This document shows, in pieces, positions 8,770 to 17,214 of a stretch of DNA of 64,000 nucleotides. The stretch comes from Anaerolineaceae bacterium (GTDB lineage: Bacteria > Chloroflexota > Anaerolineae > Anaerolineales > Anaerolineaceae). Numbering within the stretch: position 1 is the stretch's first letter; the number at the start of each line of letters is the position of its first letter. The position numbers and the translations under genes are program-made. The stretch is taken from NCBI GenBank assembly GCA_016841445.1, contig JAENZD010000001.1:744001-808000 (forward strand), written 5' to 3'. The notes under the pieces were generated by a model. That model ran no database searches. It had not been told where the DNA came from and saw only the letters and a program-made list of their open reading frames with translations.

Positions 8770-9898
8770 TCGAAAAAGAAAACCCATCATATTTTTAGCG
8801 AGCATCACAATAATTCTTATTTTGATCGTGATAGCTGTTTTTTTGTTCTTAGCGATGAGGGCAGCAGTGGTCGAGCAATTCGGACCGCCCAGCCGGAATT
8901 TAACATTGACACAAAGAGTAGTTTATCCATTTGAATTATATTTTAACCGTGAATTCCTTACTTCAGCGAACAACCCAATTGGGGAGCAGCAGAACTTCGA
9001 GGTTGAAATGGGAGAGTCAGTTTCCATGGTTTGCCTGCGCCTGGAAGGTCAGGGGTTGATCAGGGACGCAGAATTATTCAGAACTTACCTTGTCTATACG
9101 GGCTTGGACAGGCTTCTGCAATCAGGTCAGTTCGAGTTAAATCCGGGTATGTCTCCTATACAGATCGCTGAGGATATGCTTGATGCATCACCTCAAGATG
9201 CTGTGGTAAGCATCTTAGCAGGGTGGCGGATAGAGGAAGTTGCAGCCAATGTCGCTGCCAGTGGGCTTTTGGTTGATGCTGAAACGTTTATTGCAGCAGC
9301 TTATGCTCCTTCATCAGAGTACCTGGCATTTTTACCCATTGCTGATGTTCGCTCTCTTGAGGGATTCCTGTATCCCGGTACTTATGTCATCCCAAGGGAT
9401 GCTGAAATGGACTTCGTTTTCGAAACCATTCTGCGTGAATTTTCAAAGCAGATTGACCAATCCCTGTTGGACGGATTTGCGCGCCAGGGGCTGACGTTGT
9501 ATGACGCAGTCATCCTCGCATCGATTGTGGAAAAAGAAGCTGTTTTAGATCAGGAGAAACCCATCATTGCATCGGTATTTTACAACCGTCTCTTCCAGGG
9601 AATGCGGTTGGAAACAGACCCAACTGTTCAATATAGCCTGGGATACCAAACTGATACCGGATCCTGGTGGAAATCACCGCTGTCAAGCGCAGATATGACG
9701 GTCGATTCCCCTTACAACACATACCAGGTTTTCGGATTGCCACCTGCACCGATCTGTAACCCGGATATCACATCGCTGCGATCGGTTGCATTTCCTGCGG
9801 AGACACCTTATTTGTATTTCCGGGCAGCCTGTGATGGGACCGGCCGTCACAACTTTGCTGTAACTTATGAGGAACATCTTAATAACGCCTGTGAATAA
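8762..9898 (+). CDS. mltG: Endolytic murein transglycosylase MltG
   Basis: This 378-residue YceG-like lytic transglycosylase would cut nascent glycan strands at the outer membrane face. It has one N-terminal helix (about 9–31), a LysM-like segment (VEMGESVSMVCLRLEGQGLI), and the catalytic domain with ASIVEKEAV, containing the catalytic Glu, then SVFYNRL, DPTVQYSLG and SPYNTY…GLPPAPICNP. Length is normal. It overlaps ruvX by 8 nt, the common ruvX–mltG arrangement. Confidence 0.93.
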   Translation: MTDRKRKPIIFLASITIILILIVIAVFLFLAMRAAVVEQFGPPSRNLTLTQRVVYPFELYFNREFLTSANNPIGEQQNFEVEMGESVSMVCLRLEGQGLIRDAELFRTYLVYTGLDRLLQSGQFELNPGMSPIQIAEDMLDASPQDAVVSILAGWRIEEVAANVAASGLLVDAETFIAAAYAPSSEYLAFLPIADVRSLEGFLYPGTYVIPRDAEMDFVFETILREFSKQIDQSLLDGFARQGLTLYDAVILASIVEKEAVLDQEKPIIASVFYNRLFQGMRLETDPTVQYSLGYQTDTGSWWKSPLSSADMTVDSPYNTYQVFGLPPAPICNPDITSLRSVAFPAETPYLYFRAACDGTGRHNFAVTYEEHLNNACE

Positions 9899-9920
9899 TG
9901 AGTGAATTAGAGGAGCGATT

Positions 9921-10670
9921 ATGGCTGTTTTAGGAATTGATATTGGTGGATCTGGGATTAAGGGTGCCCCGGTGAACGTTGAAACCGGCGAGTTACTTGG
10001 TGATCGCTACAGGATTGCAACACCGTATCCAGGGAGCAAGGAGCAGGTAATTGAAATTATCCGGCTAATTATTGATCATTTCAATTGGGAGGGGAAGATT
10101 GGGGCGGGATTTCCAGGGGTCGTCCGCCACAACGTCATTGAGACTGCAGCTAACCTCAGCCCGGATTGGGTGGGAGAAAACCTTGCTTCTATCATTACAA
10201 ATGAAACGACATGCCCAGCACGGGTTTTCAATGATGCTGATTTAGCCGGATTGGCGGAGATGCGGTTTGGGGCAGGTAAACAGTATGAAAACGATTACGT
10301 CCTATTCCTGACCATCGGCACCGGCATTGGGTCTGCGTTTTTTGTCAAAGGACAGCTTTGGCCGAATGCCGAATTGGGGCACCTCAAGATTCGCGGTAAA
10401 GAGGCAGAACACAGGGCTGGAGATGGTGTTCGTAAGGAAAATGATCTTTCCTGGAAGAAGTGGGGGAAGAAACTACGTGAGGTTCTCCAGGTTTATGACT
10501 ATCTTTTTAGCCCGGATGTGATGATACTAGGGGGAGGGGTCAGCAAGAAATATGAAAAATTTGGAAAATATCTAAAACATATTCATGCTCGAGTCATCCC
10601 CGCTGAATTGCGTAATACAGCTGGGATCATTGGTGCAGCGATGGCAGCAGCGGAAACAATTGGCGAATAA
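9921..10670 (+). CDS. ppgK: Polyphosphate glucokinase
   Basis: This 249-residue ROK-fold kinase phosphorylates glucose, preferentially from polyphosphate in characterised relatives. Evidence is GIDIGGSGIKGAPV (phosphate 1 motif), FNDADLAGLAEMRFG, TIGTGIGSAFFVKGQLWPNAELGH and the PpgK-type ending SWKKWGKKLREVL with SPDVMILGGGVSKK. It lacks the ROK zinc CxCGxxGC motif, as PpgK does. A strong ribosome site (AGAGGAG) precedes the ATG. It would feed glucose-6-P to the Tal–Pgi system upstream. A bidirectional terminator follows. Confidence 0.9.
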   Translation: MAVLGIDIGGSGIKGAPVNVETGELLGDRYRIATPYPGSKEQVIEIIRLIIDHFNWEGKIGAGFPGVVRHNVIETAANLSPDWVGENLASIITNETTCPARVFNDADLAGLAEMRFGAGKQYENDYVLFLTIGTGIGSAFFVKGQLWPNAELGHLKIRGKEAEHRAGDGVRKENDLSWKKWGKKLREVLQVYDYLFSPDVMILGGGVSKKYEKFGKYLKHIHARVIPAELRNTAGIIGAAMAAAETIGE

Positions 10671-10676
10671 AATAAA

Positions 10677-10711
10677 AAGGACTGGTTATATTTAACCAGT
10701 CCTTTCTTGTT
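10677..10711. terminator. Bidirectional intrinsic terminator between ppgK and ferredoxin
   Basis: A perfect 12-bp stem, AAGGACTGGTTA (10677–10688) with TAACCAGTCCTT (10693–10704), has loop TATT. T-rich tails occur on both strands, so it can stop both convergent genes. Confidence 0.9.
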
Positions 10712-10724
10712 TTCTTAAGGGATA

Positions 10725-11135
10725 TCACATAACTGCAGAATATCCCGGACCTTCTGAAAAATAGTCATAGTTGGGCTGAATATCCTGGGTTAAATCGATT
10801 TCCTGGTCAGGTTCAAGCACTCGGGTATGATCAAGGTGTACTGGGTTACCCTCGTATTCAAAGTCGTCATAAGGTTGATCAAACCCCGGAGTCCCTTGAG
10901 AAGCGGATTGGACTTCGCCACCCAGAGCGATATAGTATTCGGGAACATCGTCTTCGGGAAAGATGGCATGGAAGGGGCACTGGGGGATGCAAGCGCCGCA
11001 ATCAATGCAGGTTTCAGGATCGATATAAAATGTAGGCCATTCCTCCTGGGGTATACCTGGTACGATACACTCGACAGGGCATACGGTGACGCAGCTTCCT
11101 TCTCGAACGCATAAGCTCGTTATGATATGGGTCAT
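10725..11135 (-). CDS. Two-cluster ferredoxin with acidic C-terminal extension
   Basis: This 136-residue electron carrier has one cysteine set Cys9, 15, 19, 23 (C-x5-C-x3-C-P-x2-C) and a classical second set in CIDCGACIPQCP. That suggests two Fe–S clusters of the 7Fe/8Fe type; the short first spacing makes the first cluster type uncertain. Residues after about 70 form an acidic, Pro/Tyr-rich tail without cysteines. I start at ATG 11135, preceded by GGAGAG; the frame extends five residues further without a site. An excellent promoter (TTGACA-17-TACAAT) lies upstream. Confidence 0.9.
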   Translation of the reverse strand: MTHIITSLCVREGSCVTVCPVECIVPGIPQEEWPTFYIDPETCIDCGACIPQCPFHAIFPEDDVPEYYIALGGEVQSASQGTPGFDQPYDDFEYEGNPVHLDHTRVLEPDQEIDLTQDIQPNYDYFSEGPGYSAVM

Positions 11136-11165
11136 TGTCTCTCCATCCATAATGTCAATGATGGG

Positions 11166-11194
11166 ATTGTAGTATTAGGGTTTAAGTTTGTCAA
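11166..11194 (-). promoter_or_regulatory. Sigma-70 promoter of the ferredoxin gene
   Basis: On the minus strand TTGACA (11194–11189) and TACAAT (11171–11166) are 17 nt apart. The predicted start is about 25 nt before the ATG. The -35 overlaps the -35 of the divergent transporter gene. Confidence 0.75.
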
Positions 11195-11215
11195 GAGAAC
11201 GAGATGCATTACAAT
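11188..11215 (+). promoter_or_regulatory. Promoter of the DMT transporter gene, possibly leaderless
   Basis: TTGTCA (11188–11193) and TACAAT (11210–11215) have a 16-nt spacer. Initiation about 7 nt later falls on ATG 11224, and no Shine–Dalgarno sequence precedes that ATG, so a leaderless mRNA is plausible. Confidence 0.6.
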
Positions 11216-11223
11216 TAGTCCTT

Positions 11224-12198
11224 ATGAAGAAGCTAACGAATGAAAGAAAAGGTTTCCAACCGATCCTGGGGACAGCCTTAGGGATCCTGTTTGTTTCTAC
11301 AGCGTCGATATTTATTCGGTTCGCACAGGCAGAGGCATCCTCATTGGTGATTGCAGCATCCAGGTTATTGTTAGCAAGCCTGGTCCTTGTTCCGATTGCC
11401 TGGTTGAAATATCGCCATGAGTGGCGAAGTCTATCATCGAAAGACATCTTGAAGGGAGGCCTCTCCGGGCTTTTTCTTGCAATCCATTTTGCTGTCTGGA
11501 TCACTTCACTCCAGCTAACTTCAGTTGCAAGCTCAGTGGTGCTGGTGACAACTACGCCGCTCTGGGTAGCGCTGCTTTCCCCTGTTTTTCTCAAAGAATC
11601 GATACGGAAATGGGTCATTGTTGGTTTGATTGTATCCATTACAGGCGGGGTGATAGTTGGCTTTGGGCAAGCGTGCAGCTTTACTTCATCGGGTATGGTT
11701 TGTGAGGAACAAATCTTCACTGGAAGTACTATGCTTGGAAATTTTCTGGCACTCGTTGGCGCATGGATGGCGGCCGGTTATTTATTGATTGGGCGCCAGC
11801 TTCGCAAAACGATGAGTACTGTTTCTTACACCGCGTTGGTTTATGGGATTGCGGCAGTGATCTTGCTTGTGGTTGTCCTTTTTCGATCGGAACCAGTCTT
11901 TAGCTATTCAAAACAGACATATCTATGGCTGCTGGCATTGGGCATCTTTCCACAGCTCTTAGGCCATTCTTTATTCAATTGGGCGTTAAAGTATATTTCC
12001 GCTGCTTATGTTTCATTAACCTTCTTGGGGGAATCCATCGGTACCATCATCCTGGCGCTGATCTTCTTAAAAGAGGTGCCCACACTGCTCGAAGGCGTGG
12101 GTGCTGTCTTGATCTTGATGGGTATTGTGGTTGGTTCTATTCGTAAAACTGGAGAGATTAATGGGGAGGAGTCTCACCTTCCATCTGTGCCAGGATAG
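11224..12198 (+). CDS. EamA/DMT-family permease
   Basis: This 324-residue integral membrane protein has about ten hydrophobic helices in two EamA repeats, each beginning after a charged stretch. The first repeat has FVSTASIFIRFAQAEASSLVIAA and the second LGNFLALVGAWMAAGYLLIGRQL, typical of drug/metabolite transporters. Substrate is unknown. The second repeat carries the usual SLTFLGESIGTIILALIFLKEVP. I prefer ATG 11224; a TTG frame extension to 11188 would run through the promoter. Its 3' end overlaps the convergent malQ gene by 41 bp. Confidence 0.85.
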   Translation: MKKLTNERKGFQPILGTALGILFVSTASIFIRFAQAEASSLVIAASRLLLASLVLVPIAWLKYRHEWRSLSSKDILKGGLSGLFLAIHFAVWITSLQLTSVASSVVLVTTTPLWVALLSPVFLKESIRKWVIVGLIVSITGGVIVGFGQACSFTSSGMVCEEQIFTGSTMLGNFLALVGAWMAAGYLLIGRQLRKTMSTVSYTALVYGIAAVILLVVVLFRSEPVFSYSKQTYLWLLALGIFPQLLGHSLFNWALKYISAAYVSLTFLGESIGTIILALIFLKEVPTLLEGVGAVLILMGIVVGSIRKTGEINGEESHLPSVPG

Positions 12199-13717
12199 CC
12201 TCGTGGATAGCTTCCTTAGCTTTTTGGGGCAAACGGCCATAAAGATAATTGGTTTCGTATAGTCGACTTACAAGGCTTTCATTAATCGCATCTGGATGGA
12301 TCCGCCAATCCCAGTTACCTGAAGGTGTACCCGGGTAGTTCATCCGTGCCCATTCCCCCAAACCAAGGAAATCCTGCATTGGTGCCAGGACCCAATCGGC
12401 AGTTGAACGCCATAAAACACGGATCATTGACCATGAAATATCCTCACCGGATCGCGCAAGGTAGCGGCGGCAGAGATCCTTTTCTCGTTCAGGTGCAGCA
12501 TCATACCAACCGCGGGTTGTATTATTATCGTGTGTCCCAGTATACGCCACACATTTTTCGGGATAGTTGTGGGGGAGGAAGTCATCATCGGGATCGGCTG
12601 CAAAAGCAAATTGTAAGATCTTCATTCCCGGCAGTTGGAAATCATCTCGCATCTCAATCACTGCATCGGTAATAACCCCCAAATCTTCAGCAATTATAGG
12701 AAGTTCTCCTAAACGCTCTTTGACGGCCTTGAAGAAATCCTGTCCTGGTCCTTTGACCCATTTTCCTTCTTCGGCAGTCTTATTGCCGTATGGGATTTCC
12801 CAGTAGGCTTCAAATCCACGGAAGTGATCCAATCGGACAAAGTCGACCCGGTTCAAGACAGCTTGTATCCGTTTGATCCACCATTCGTAACCGTTTTCTT
12901 GGTGGGTGTTCCAATTATAAAGAGGATTTCCCCAAAGCTGCCCGGTTTCAGAAAAGTAATCAGGTGGTACGCCGGCGACTACTTCAGGAAGCCCATCCTT
13001 ATTAAGGTAGAAGAGCTCTTTGTTCACCCATACGTCTGCGCTGTCATAGGCAACAAAAATGGGAATATCACCAATTATCCGAATTCCTTTATTATGTGCA
13101 TAATCCCGCACGGACTGCCACTGATGGCGAAATAGGAACTGCATGTATTTTTGAAATTCAATTACTTCAGCGAATTTCTCTTTGAACGTTTCCAAAGTTT
13201 CAGGGTTGCGCTTGCGAAAGGTTTCTGGCCATTGGCTCCAAGCCACATTGCCATGTTCCTGTTTTAAAGCCATAAATGTCCCAAATGATTCCAACCACTC
13301 TGCCTCCTGATCTTGGAATATCTCAAAATCGGCAATCATGCTTTTATTTGACCCCCGTTTGAAGTGTTTATATGACCGGTTCAGGAATTTGATTTTCCAA
13401 TCTATAACCGGACCGTAATTCACCCTTTCATTGGGAAAGTCGGGGCGATCAAAAAGATCTGCCTTGGTTAGAAGACCTTGATCCAGGAGCATCGTTGCGC
13501 TTATCAGGTAGGGATTGCCTGCAAATGCTGAGAAGCATTGATACGGAGAATCTCCATAGCCTGTTGGACCCAGGGGAAGCACCTGCCAAAACTGCGTTCC
13601 GGTCCGATCCAGAAAATCAATCCAGCGGTATGCTTCAGGACCGAGATCTCCGATGCCATCCGGCCCGGGCAGACTGGTTGGATGAAGTAAAATCCCAGAA
13701 GCTCGATTTTGTTCCAT
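12158..13717 (-). CDS. malQ: 4-alpha-glucanotransferase (amylomaltase, GH77)
   Basis: This 519-residue enzyme disproportionates maltodextrins. GH77 features are clear: SGILLHPTSLPGPDGIGDLG at the N-terminus, FWQVLPLGPTGYGDSPYQ, IIGDIPIFVAYDSADVW, VRLDHFRGFEAYWEIP with the nucleophile Asp, IAEDLGVIT with the acid/base Glu, and YTGTHDNNTTRGWY. Length is standard. It follows glgA by 16 nt behind a good AAGGAG site and is the last gene of the glycogen operon. No terminator is visible before the convergent overlap with the DMT gene. Confidence 0.95.
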   Translation of the reverse strand: MEQNRASGILLHPTSLPGPDGIGDLGPEAYRWIDFLDRTGTQFWQVLPLGPTGYGDSPYQCFSAFAGNPYLISATMLLDQGLLTKADLFDRPDFPNERVNYGPVIDWKIKFLNRSYKHFKRGSNKSMIADFEIFQDQEAEWLESFGTFMALKQEHGNVAWSQWPETFRKRNPETLETFKEKFAEVIEFQKYMQFLFRHQWQSVRDYAHNKGIRIIGDIPIFVAYDSADVWVNKELFYLNKDGLPEVVAGVPPDYFSETGQLWGNPLYNWNTHQENGYEWWIKRIQAVLNRVDFVRLDHFRGFEAYWEIPYGNKTAEEGKWVKGPGQDFFKAVKERLGELPIIAEDLGVITDAVIEMRDDFQLPGMKILQFAFAADPDDDFLPHNYPEKCVAYTGTHDNNTTRGWYDAAPEREKDLCRRYLARSGEDISWSMIRVLWRSTADWVLAPMQDFLGLGEWARMNYPGTPSGNWDWRIHPDAINESLVSRLYETNYLYGRLPQKAKEAIHEAILAQMEGETPPH

Positions 13718-13733
13718 GAGGCTCTCCTTAAAT

Positions 13734-15197
13734 TTAAATTTTTCTTCCTGTAAGTGCTTTATAAACTTCTATATAATCCTGGGCTGATTTTTCCCATGAA
13801 AAATCTATCTTCATTCCATTTATCTGCAATTGCTGCCAAAAATCAGGCTTATGAAAATGGGAAAGAGCTCTTTGTAGGGTACTGGCAAAGACGGATGGGT
13901 AAGGTTTTTCAAATAAATAGCCTGTGCTGCCATTAATTTTATGGGACACGTGTTTGATGGTATCAACCAATCCGCCCGTTGCCCTGGCAACAGGGATGCA
14001 GCCGTAGCGCATCGATATCATCTGTGAAAGGCCGCAGGGTTCGTAGCGGGAGGGCATCAAAAAGATATCAGCTCCCGCATAGAGTTGGTGGGCTAATGAA
14101 TTATCGAAACTAATGACACTTCGAACACGATCAGGGTATTGATTTTCGAGGGCTTTTGCCATATCTTCAATGGAGGGTGTTCCCGTTCCTAAAATGATCG
14201 CTTGCCAGGAAAGGTCTTTAAGATAGTTCAATCCCCTCAGCGCAATATCAATCCCTTTCTGAGGATCCATCCTGCTGACTATGGTCAATAATGGAATATC
14301 ATCCCTTTTTTCTAATTTAAATTGGTGTTGGAGGAAGCGTTTGTTCACCAACCGCTGCGATAAAGTGTTTTTTGAGAACTGCTGAGCAATTAAGGGATCT
14401 GTTTCTGGATCCCATTTTTCAGTATCCAACCCGTTTAGGATTCCGTCCAGAACTTTCCTGCGGGTTTTTAGAAAATCAACAAGACCGCATCCAAATTCAG
14501 GAGTAAGGATCTCCTTGGCGTAATGGGGGGAAACAGCAATAATCTGATCTGCATACCGTAACCCTAATGGTAGTGGAGAGTGGCGTGCCCATTCCGGGAG
14601 AGATTCTGTTTTTGCAGGAGGAAGACAATAGTCTGACAGTGCTTGCTGAACACCAAACCCCATGTACGGCAGGTTATGAAGCGTCAGGATGGATTTTGTT
14701 TTTTCCAGGAAAGAAACATTTTTTGAGAGTTTTTTTAATGCATAAATAGCTGTCGCAGTATGCCAATCATTTGCCTGTAAGATATCCACACGCCAATTTA
14801 GAAAGTCAGCTAATCCGAGTGCAGCGAGTGAAAAAAAGACAAATTTATAACCGTCGAGTATCGGTTCCCGCGAATACACCGGTGATTTTTCATCGATTGG
14901 ATCCCCATCTAAAAAATAGACAGGTAAGCCTGAATTTTCACTGCAATAAACCTTGCATTCAATCACACCCTGGCAGCTTTTCACCCCAAATTTGCCCAGA
15001 AGCTCAGGCTTAAAACCCTTTTGCTTAATTGCGAAGTGGAATGGTAAGACCAGCCTGATATCGACTATTTCCCCAGTTTGTATTTTCGAGGAAATTTTAT
15101 GGATGGTTTCTGGTAAAGCGCCAGCGACATCTCCCAACCCACCAATTTTAATAAACGGTTCAGCCTCTGCTGCAAGGAACAGGACATTAAGGGTCAT
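13734..15197 (-). CDS. glgA: Glycogen synthase (GT5)
   Basis: This 487-residue ADP/UDP-glucose-dependent glucosyltransferase extends alpha-1,4-glucan. The GT5 signature KIGGLGDVAGALPE (17–30) binds the donor phosphate, followed by LQANDWHTA, TLHNLPYMG, GILNGLDTEKWDPETD, SRMDPQKGIDI and the C-terminal donor loop PSRYEPCGLSQMISMRYG…RATGGLVDT. All key elements are present. It sits between the amidohydrolase–CYTH gene (17 nt) and malQ (16 nt). The ribosome site is weak. Confidence 0.95.
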   Translation of the reverse strand: MTLNVLFLAAEAEPFIKIGGLGDVAGALPETIHKISSKIQTGEIVDIRLVLPFHFAIKQKGFKPELLGKFGVKSCQGVIECKVYCSENSGLPVYFLDGDPIDEKSPVYSREPILDGYKFVFFSLAALGLADFLNWRVDILQANDWHTATAIYALKKLSKNVSFLEKTKSILTLHNLPYMGFGVQQALSDYCLPPAKTESLPEWARHSPLPLGLRYADQIIAVSPHYAKEILTPEFGCGLVDFLKTRRKVLDGILNGLDTEKWDPETDPLIAQQFSKNTLSQRLVNKRFLQHQFKLEKRDDIPLLTIVSRMDPQKGIDIALRGLNYLKDLSWQAIILGTGTPSIEDMAKALENQYPDRVRSVISFDNSLAHQLYAGADIFLMPSRYEPCGLSQMISMRYGCIPVARATGGLVDTIKHVSHKINGSTGYLFEKPYPSVFASTLQRALSHFHKPDFWQQLQINGMKIDFSWEKSAQDYIEVYKALTGRKI

Positions 15198-15214
15198 AAA
15201 TATTTTTCGCTTTC

Positions 15215-17203
15215 TTATTTATTTCCGGTGAAATTCTCAACAATTTCGGTGTAATCTTCGGTCTCAGCTTTTTCGGATGAAGCGCCCAGGTACTCAATCA
15301 GTTCCGCAATCATGCGGGATTTTCGTTCAGCATCTTCTCTACTCCAGGTTCGGCTTTTCACCTCCAGGAAGTGTCCCAGATCTGGATTGACCAAAGTATC
15401 AATGTTGATGTAAAAATCAACGCCTTTATATTGGATCTTGAAGCGAAGGCGGTCCTTCTCAATGTCCAGTTCTCGGGATGGATCGAAATATTCCCGATAG
15501 AAGCGCAGTGAATGGGTTGCCGGGGCATAATACCGGCTGCGTGAAAGCATCACGTCCTGGTCAAACTGTTCTTCTCGGGATACTCCAACGAGTGTCAATC
15601 TGCCACGCACAAACTCAGTCTCATGCGACTCATTTATGAACTCATCTTCCCTGTAACGTAGGCGTCCCTGATCTTCATCATCAAAGAAGAAGTAGGTGTC
15701 GTATTCATGGTAGTGGCGTGTATACGTGATTTTAATTTCTTCTTTATCAAGAGCCGTGATAATGGCATCCGGGTCTGTAATATGTACTTTCGCCTGGACT
15801 TCAAAACTTTCTTCCTCCATTGCACCGCCGATAGCGATCAGTTTCGAAAGCACAGATTGTTCTCTTGCGATAAGGAATTTATCGATTTTTTGTGCGTAGG
15901 TTTGTGCCTGTTCGATCAATTCCTCTTCATTAAGGGTGAGAAGCTCCGAATCGCGCATTAACCACTGGCCGTTGACCATCATGTGGCTGATGTCGGTTGA
16001 TTTTGCAGCATAGATAACCTGTGAGTAAATCCCATTCGGATCGCGTTGGAAATTCGGCGAATTATGGATCTTGTTGATCCCTAGCAAGATAATATCTGCC
16101 CGTTTTCCTGGGACGATCGAGCCAGTAAGATGATCTAAATGAACAGCTTTTGCGCCCATACTGGTAGCCATCGCCAGTGTTTGCCTGGCAGGAAGAGCCG
16201 TGGGATTGCCAGAGGCGGCTTTTGCCACCATAGAGGCTAGCCGAATCTCCTCGATCATATCCAGGTCATTGTTGGAAGCTGGACCATCGGTGCCAATACC
16301 AACATTAACCTTCAGCTCAAGCATGCGTGTTATATTCGCAAAACCTGATGCCAGTTTAAGATTGGATGAGGGGTTGTGTGCAACCCCTGTTCCGGCGTGC
16401 TGAAAGGTCCGCATTTCGCCTTCATCGATATGCACACAGTGGGCAGCGATCACTTTTGCGTCAAAAATGCCCTGCTTTTTCAGGTAAGGTACAACCGGCA
16501 TGCCAAATTCTTTACGAACATTTTCAACTTCACCTGCTGTTTCTGAAATGTGAGTGTGTATCGGAATGTCATATTTAAGCGCTAACGCTGTACAAGCCTG
16601 CCAGATCTCGTCTGTACAGGTATAAATCGCATGCGGGGCAACGGATGGGACGATAAGCGGATGGCCCTTCCAGGTTTGTATAAAGTCTTCTGCAACGGCA
16701 AGGGATTCTTCGTAATAGGTCGCGTCTGGTGTAGGGAATTTTAATATGGATTGGCTGCAAATGGCTCGCAGACCTGCTTCAGCAGTCGCTTCAGCGATAT
16801 CAGACTCATAGTAATACATATCAACAAATGTTGTCACACCACTGCGGATTGATTCGGCACAGGCTAATTTTGTTCCAAGGCGGACAAATTCTGGTGAGAC
16901 GAACTCTCGCTCGACTGGCATCATGTAACCCATTAACCATACATCCAGGCGAAGGTCATCTGCCAGACCTCTAAGAAGGGTCATCGGGACATGTGTATGG
17001 GCATTGATCAAACCCGGCAGCAGGATTTTCATCTGACAATCGAGAACTTCAGAAGCTTCATACTCTTCTAGAATTTTCTTTTCCTTACCGACTGCCAGGA
17101 TGCTGTCACCTTTAACAGCTACTGCACCGGGATTATAGATGTTATAGTCATCATCCATGGTAAGGATGATTGCATTCTTAAATATGACATCAGAGTGTTT
17201 CAT
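15215..17203 (-). CDS. Amidohydrolase (SsnA/MtaD type) fused to a CYTH domain
   Basis: This 662-residue protein has two domains. Residues 1–440 form a metal-dependent amidohydrolase of the ATZ/TRZ–SAH/MTA deaminase group: HTH at 69–71, PHAIY near 190, IHTHISE (His216, His218), His255, and GTDGPASNN with Asp306. Such enzymes deaminate adenosine derivatives or related heterocycles. Residues 466–650 form a CYTH-like tunnel domain: EVQAKV (468–473, ExQxK instead of ExExK), YDTYFFFDDEDQGRLRYRED and FLEVKSRTWSREDAERKSR. CYTH proteins hydrolyse triphosphates. The fusion is uncommon and its purpose unknown. Neighbours are cinA (11 nt upstream) and glgA. Confidence 0.85.
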   Translation of the reverse strand: MKHSDVIFKNAIILTMDDDYNIYNPGAVAVKGDSILAVGKEKKILEEYEASEVLDCQMKILLPGLINAHTHVPMTLLRGLADDLRLDVWLMGYMMPVEREFVSPEFVRLGTKLACAESIRSGVTTFVDMYYYESDIAEATAEAGLRAICSQSILKFPTPDATYYEESLAVAEDFIQTWKGHPLIVPSVAPHAIYTCTDEIWQACTALALKYDIPIHTHISETAGEVENVRKEFGMPVVPYLKKQGIFDAKVIAAHCVHIDEGEMRTFQHAGTGVAHNPSSNLKLASGFANITRMLELKVNVGIGTDGPASNNDLDMIEEIRLASMVAKAASGNPTALPARQTLAMATSMGAKAVHLDHLTGSIVPGKRADIILLGINKIHNSPNFQRDPNGIYSQVIYAAKSTDISHMMVNGQWLMRDSELLTLNEEELIEQAQTYAQKIDKFLIAREQSVLSKLIAIGGAMEEESFEVQAKVHITDPDAIITALDKEEIKITYTRHYHEYDTYFFFDDEDQGRLRYREDEFINESHETEFVRGRLTLVGVSREEQFDQDVMLSRSRYYAPATHSLRFYREYFDPSRELDIEKDRLRFKIQYKGVDFYINIDTLVNPDLGHFLEVKSRTWSREDAERKSRMIAELIEYLGASSEKAETEDYTEIVENFTGNK

Positions 17204-17214
17204 TATTCTCCAGT

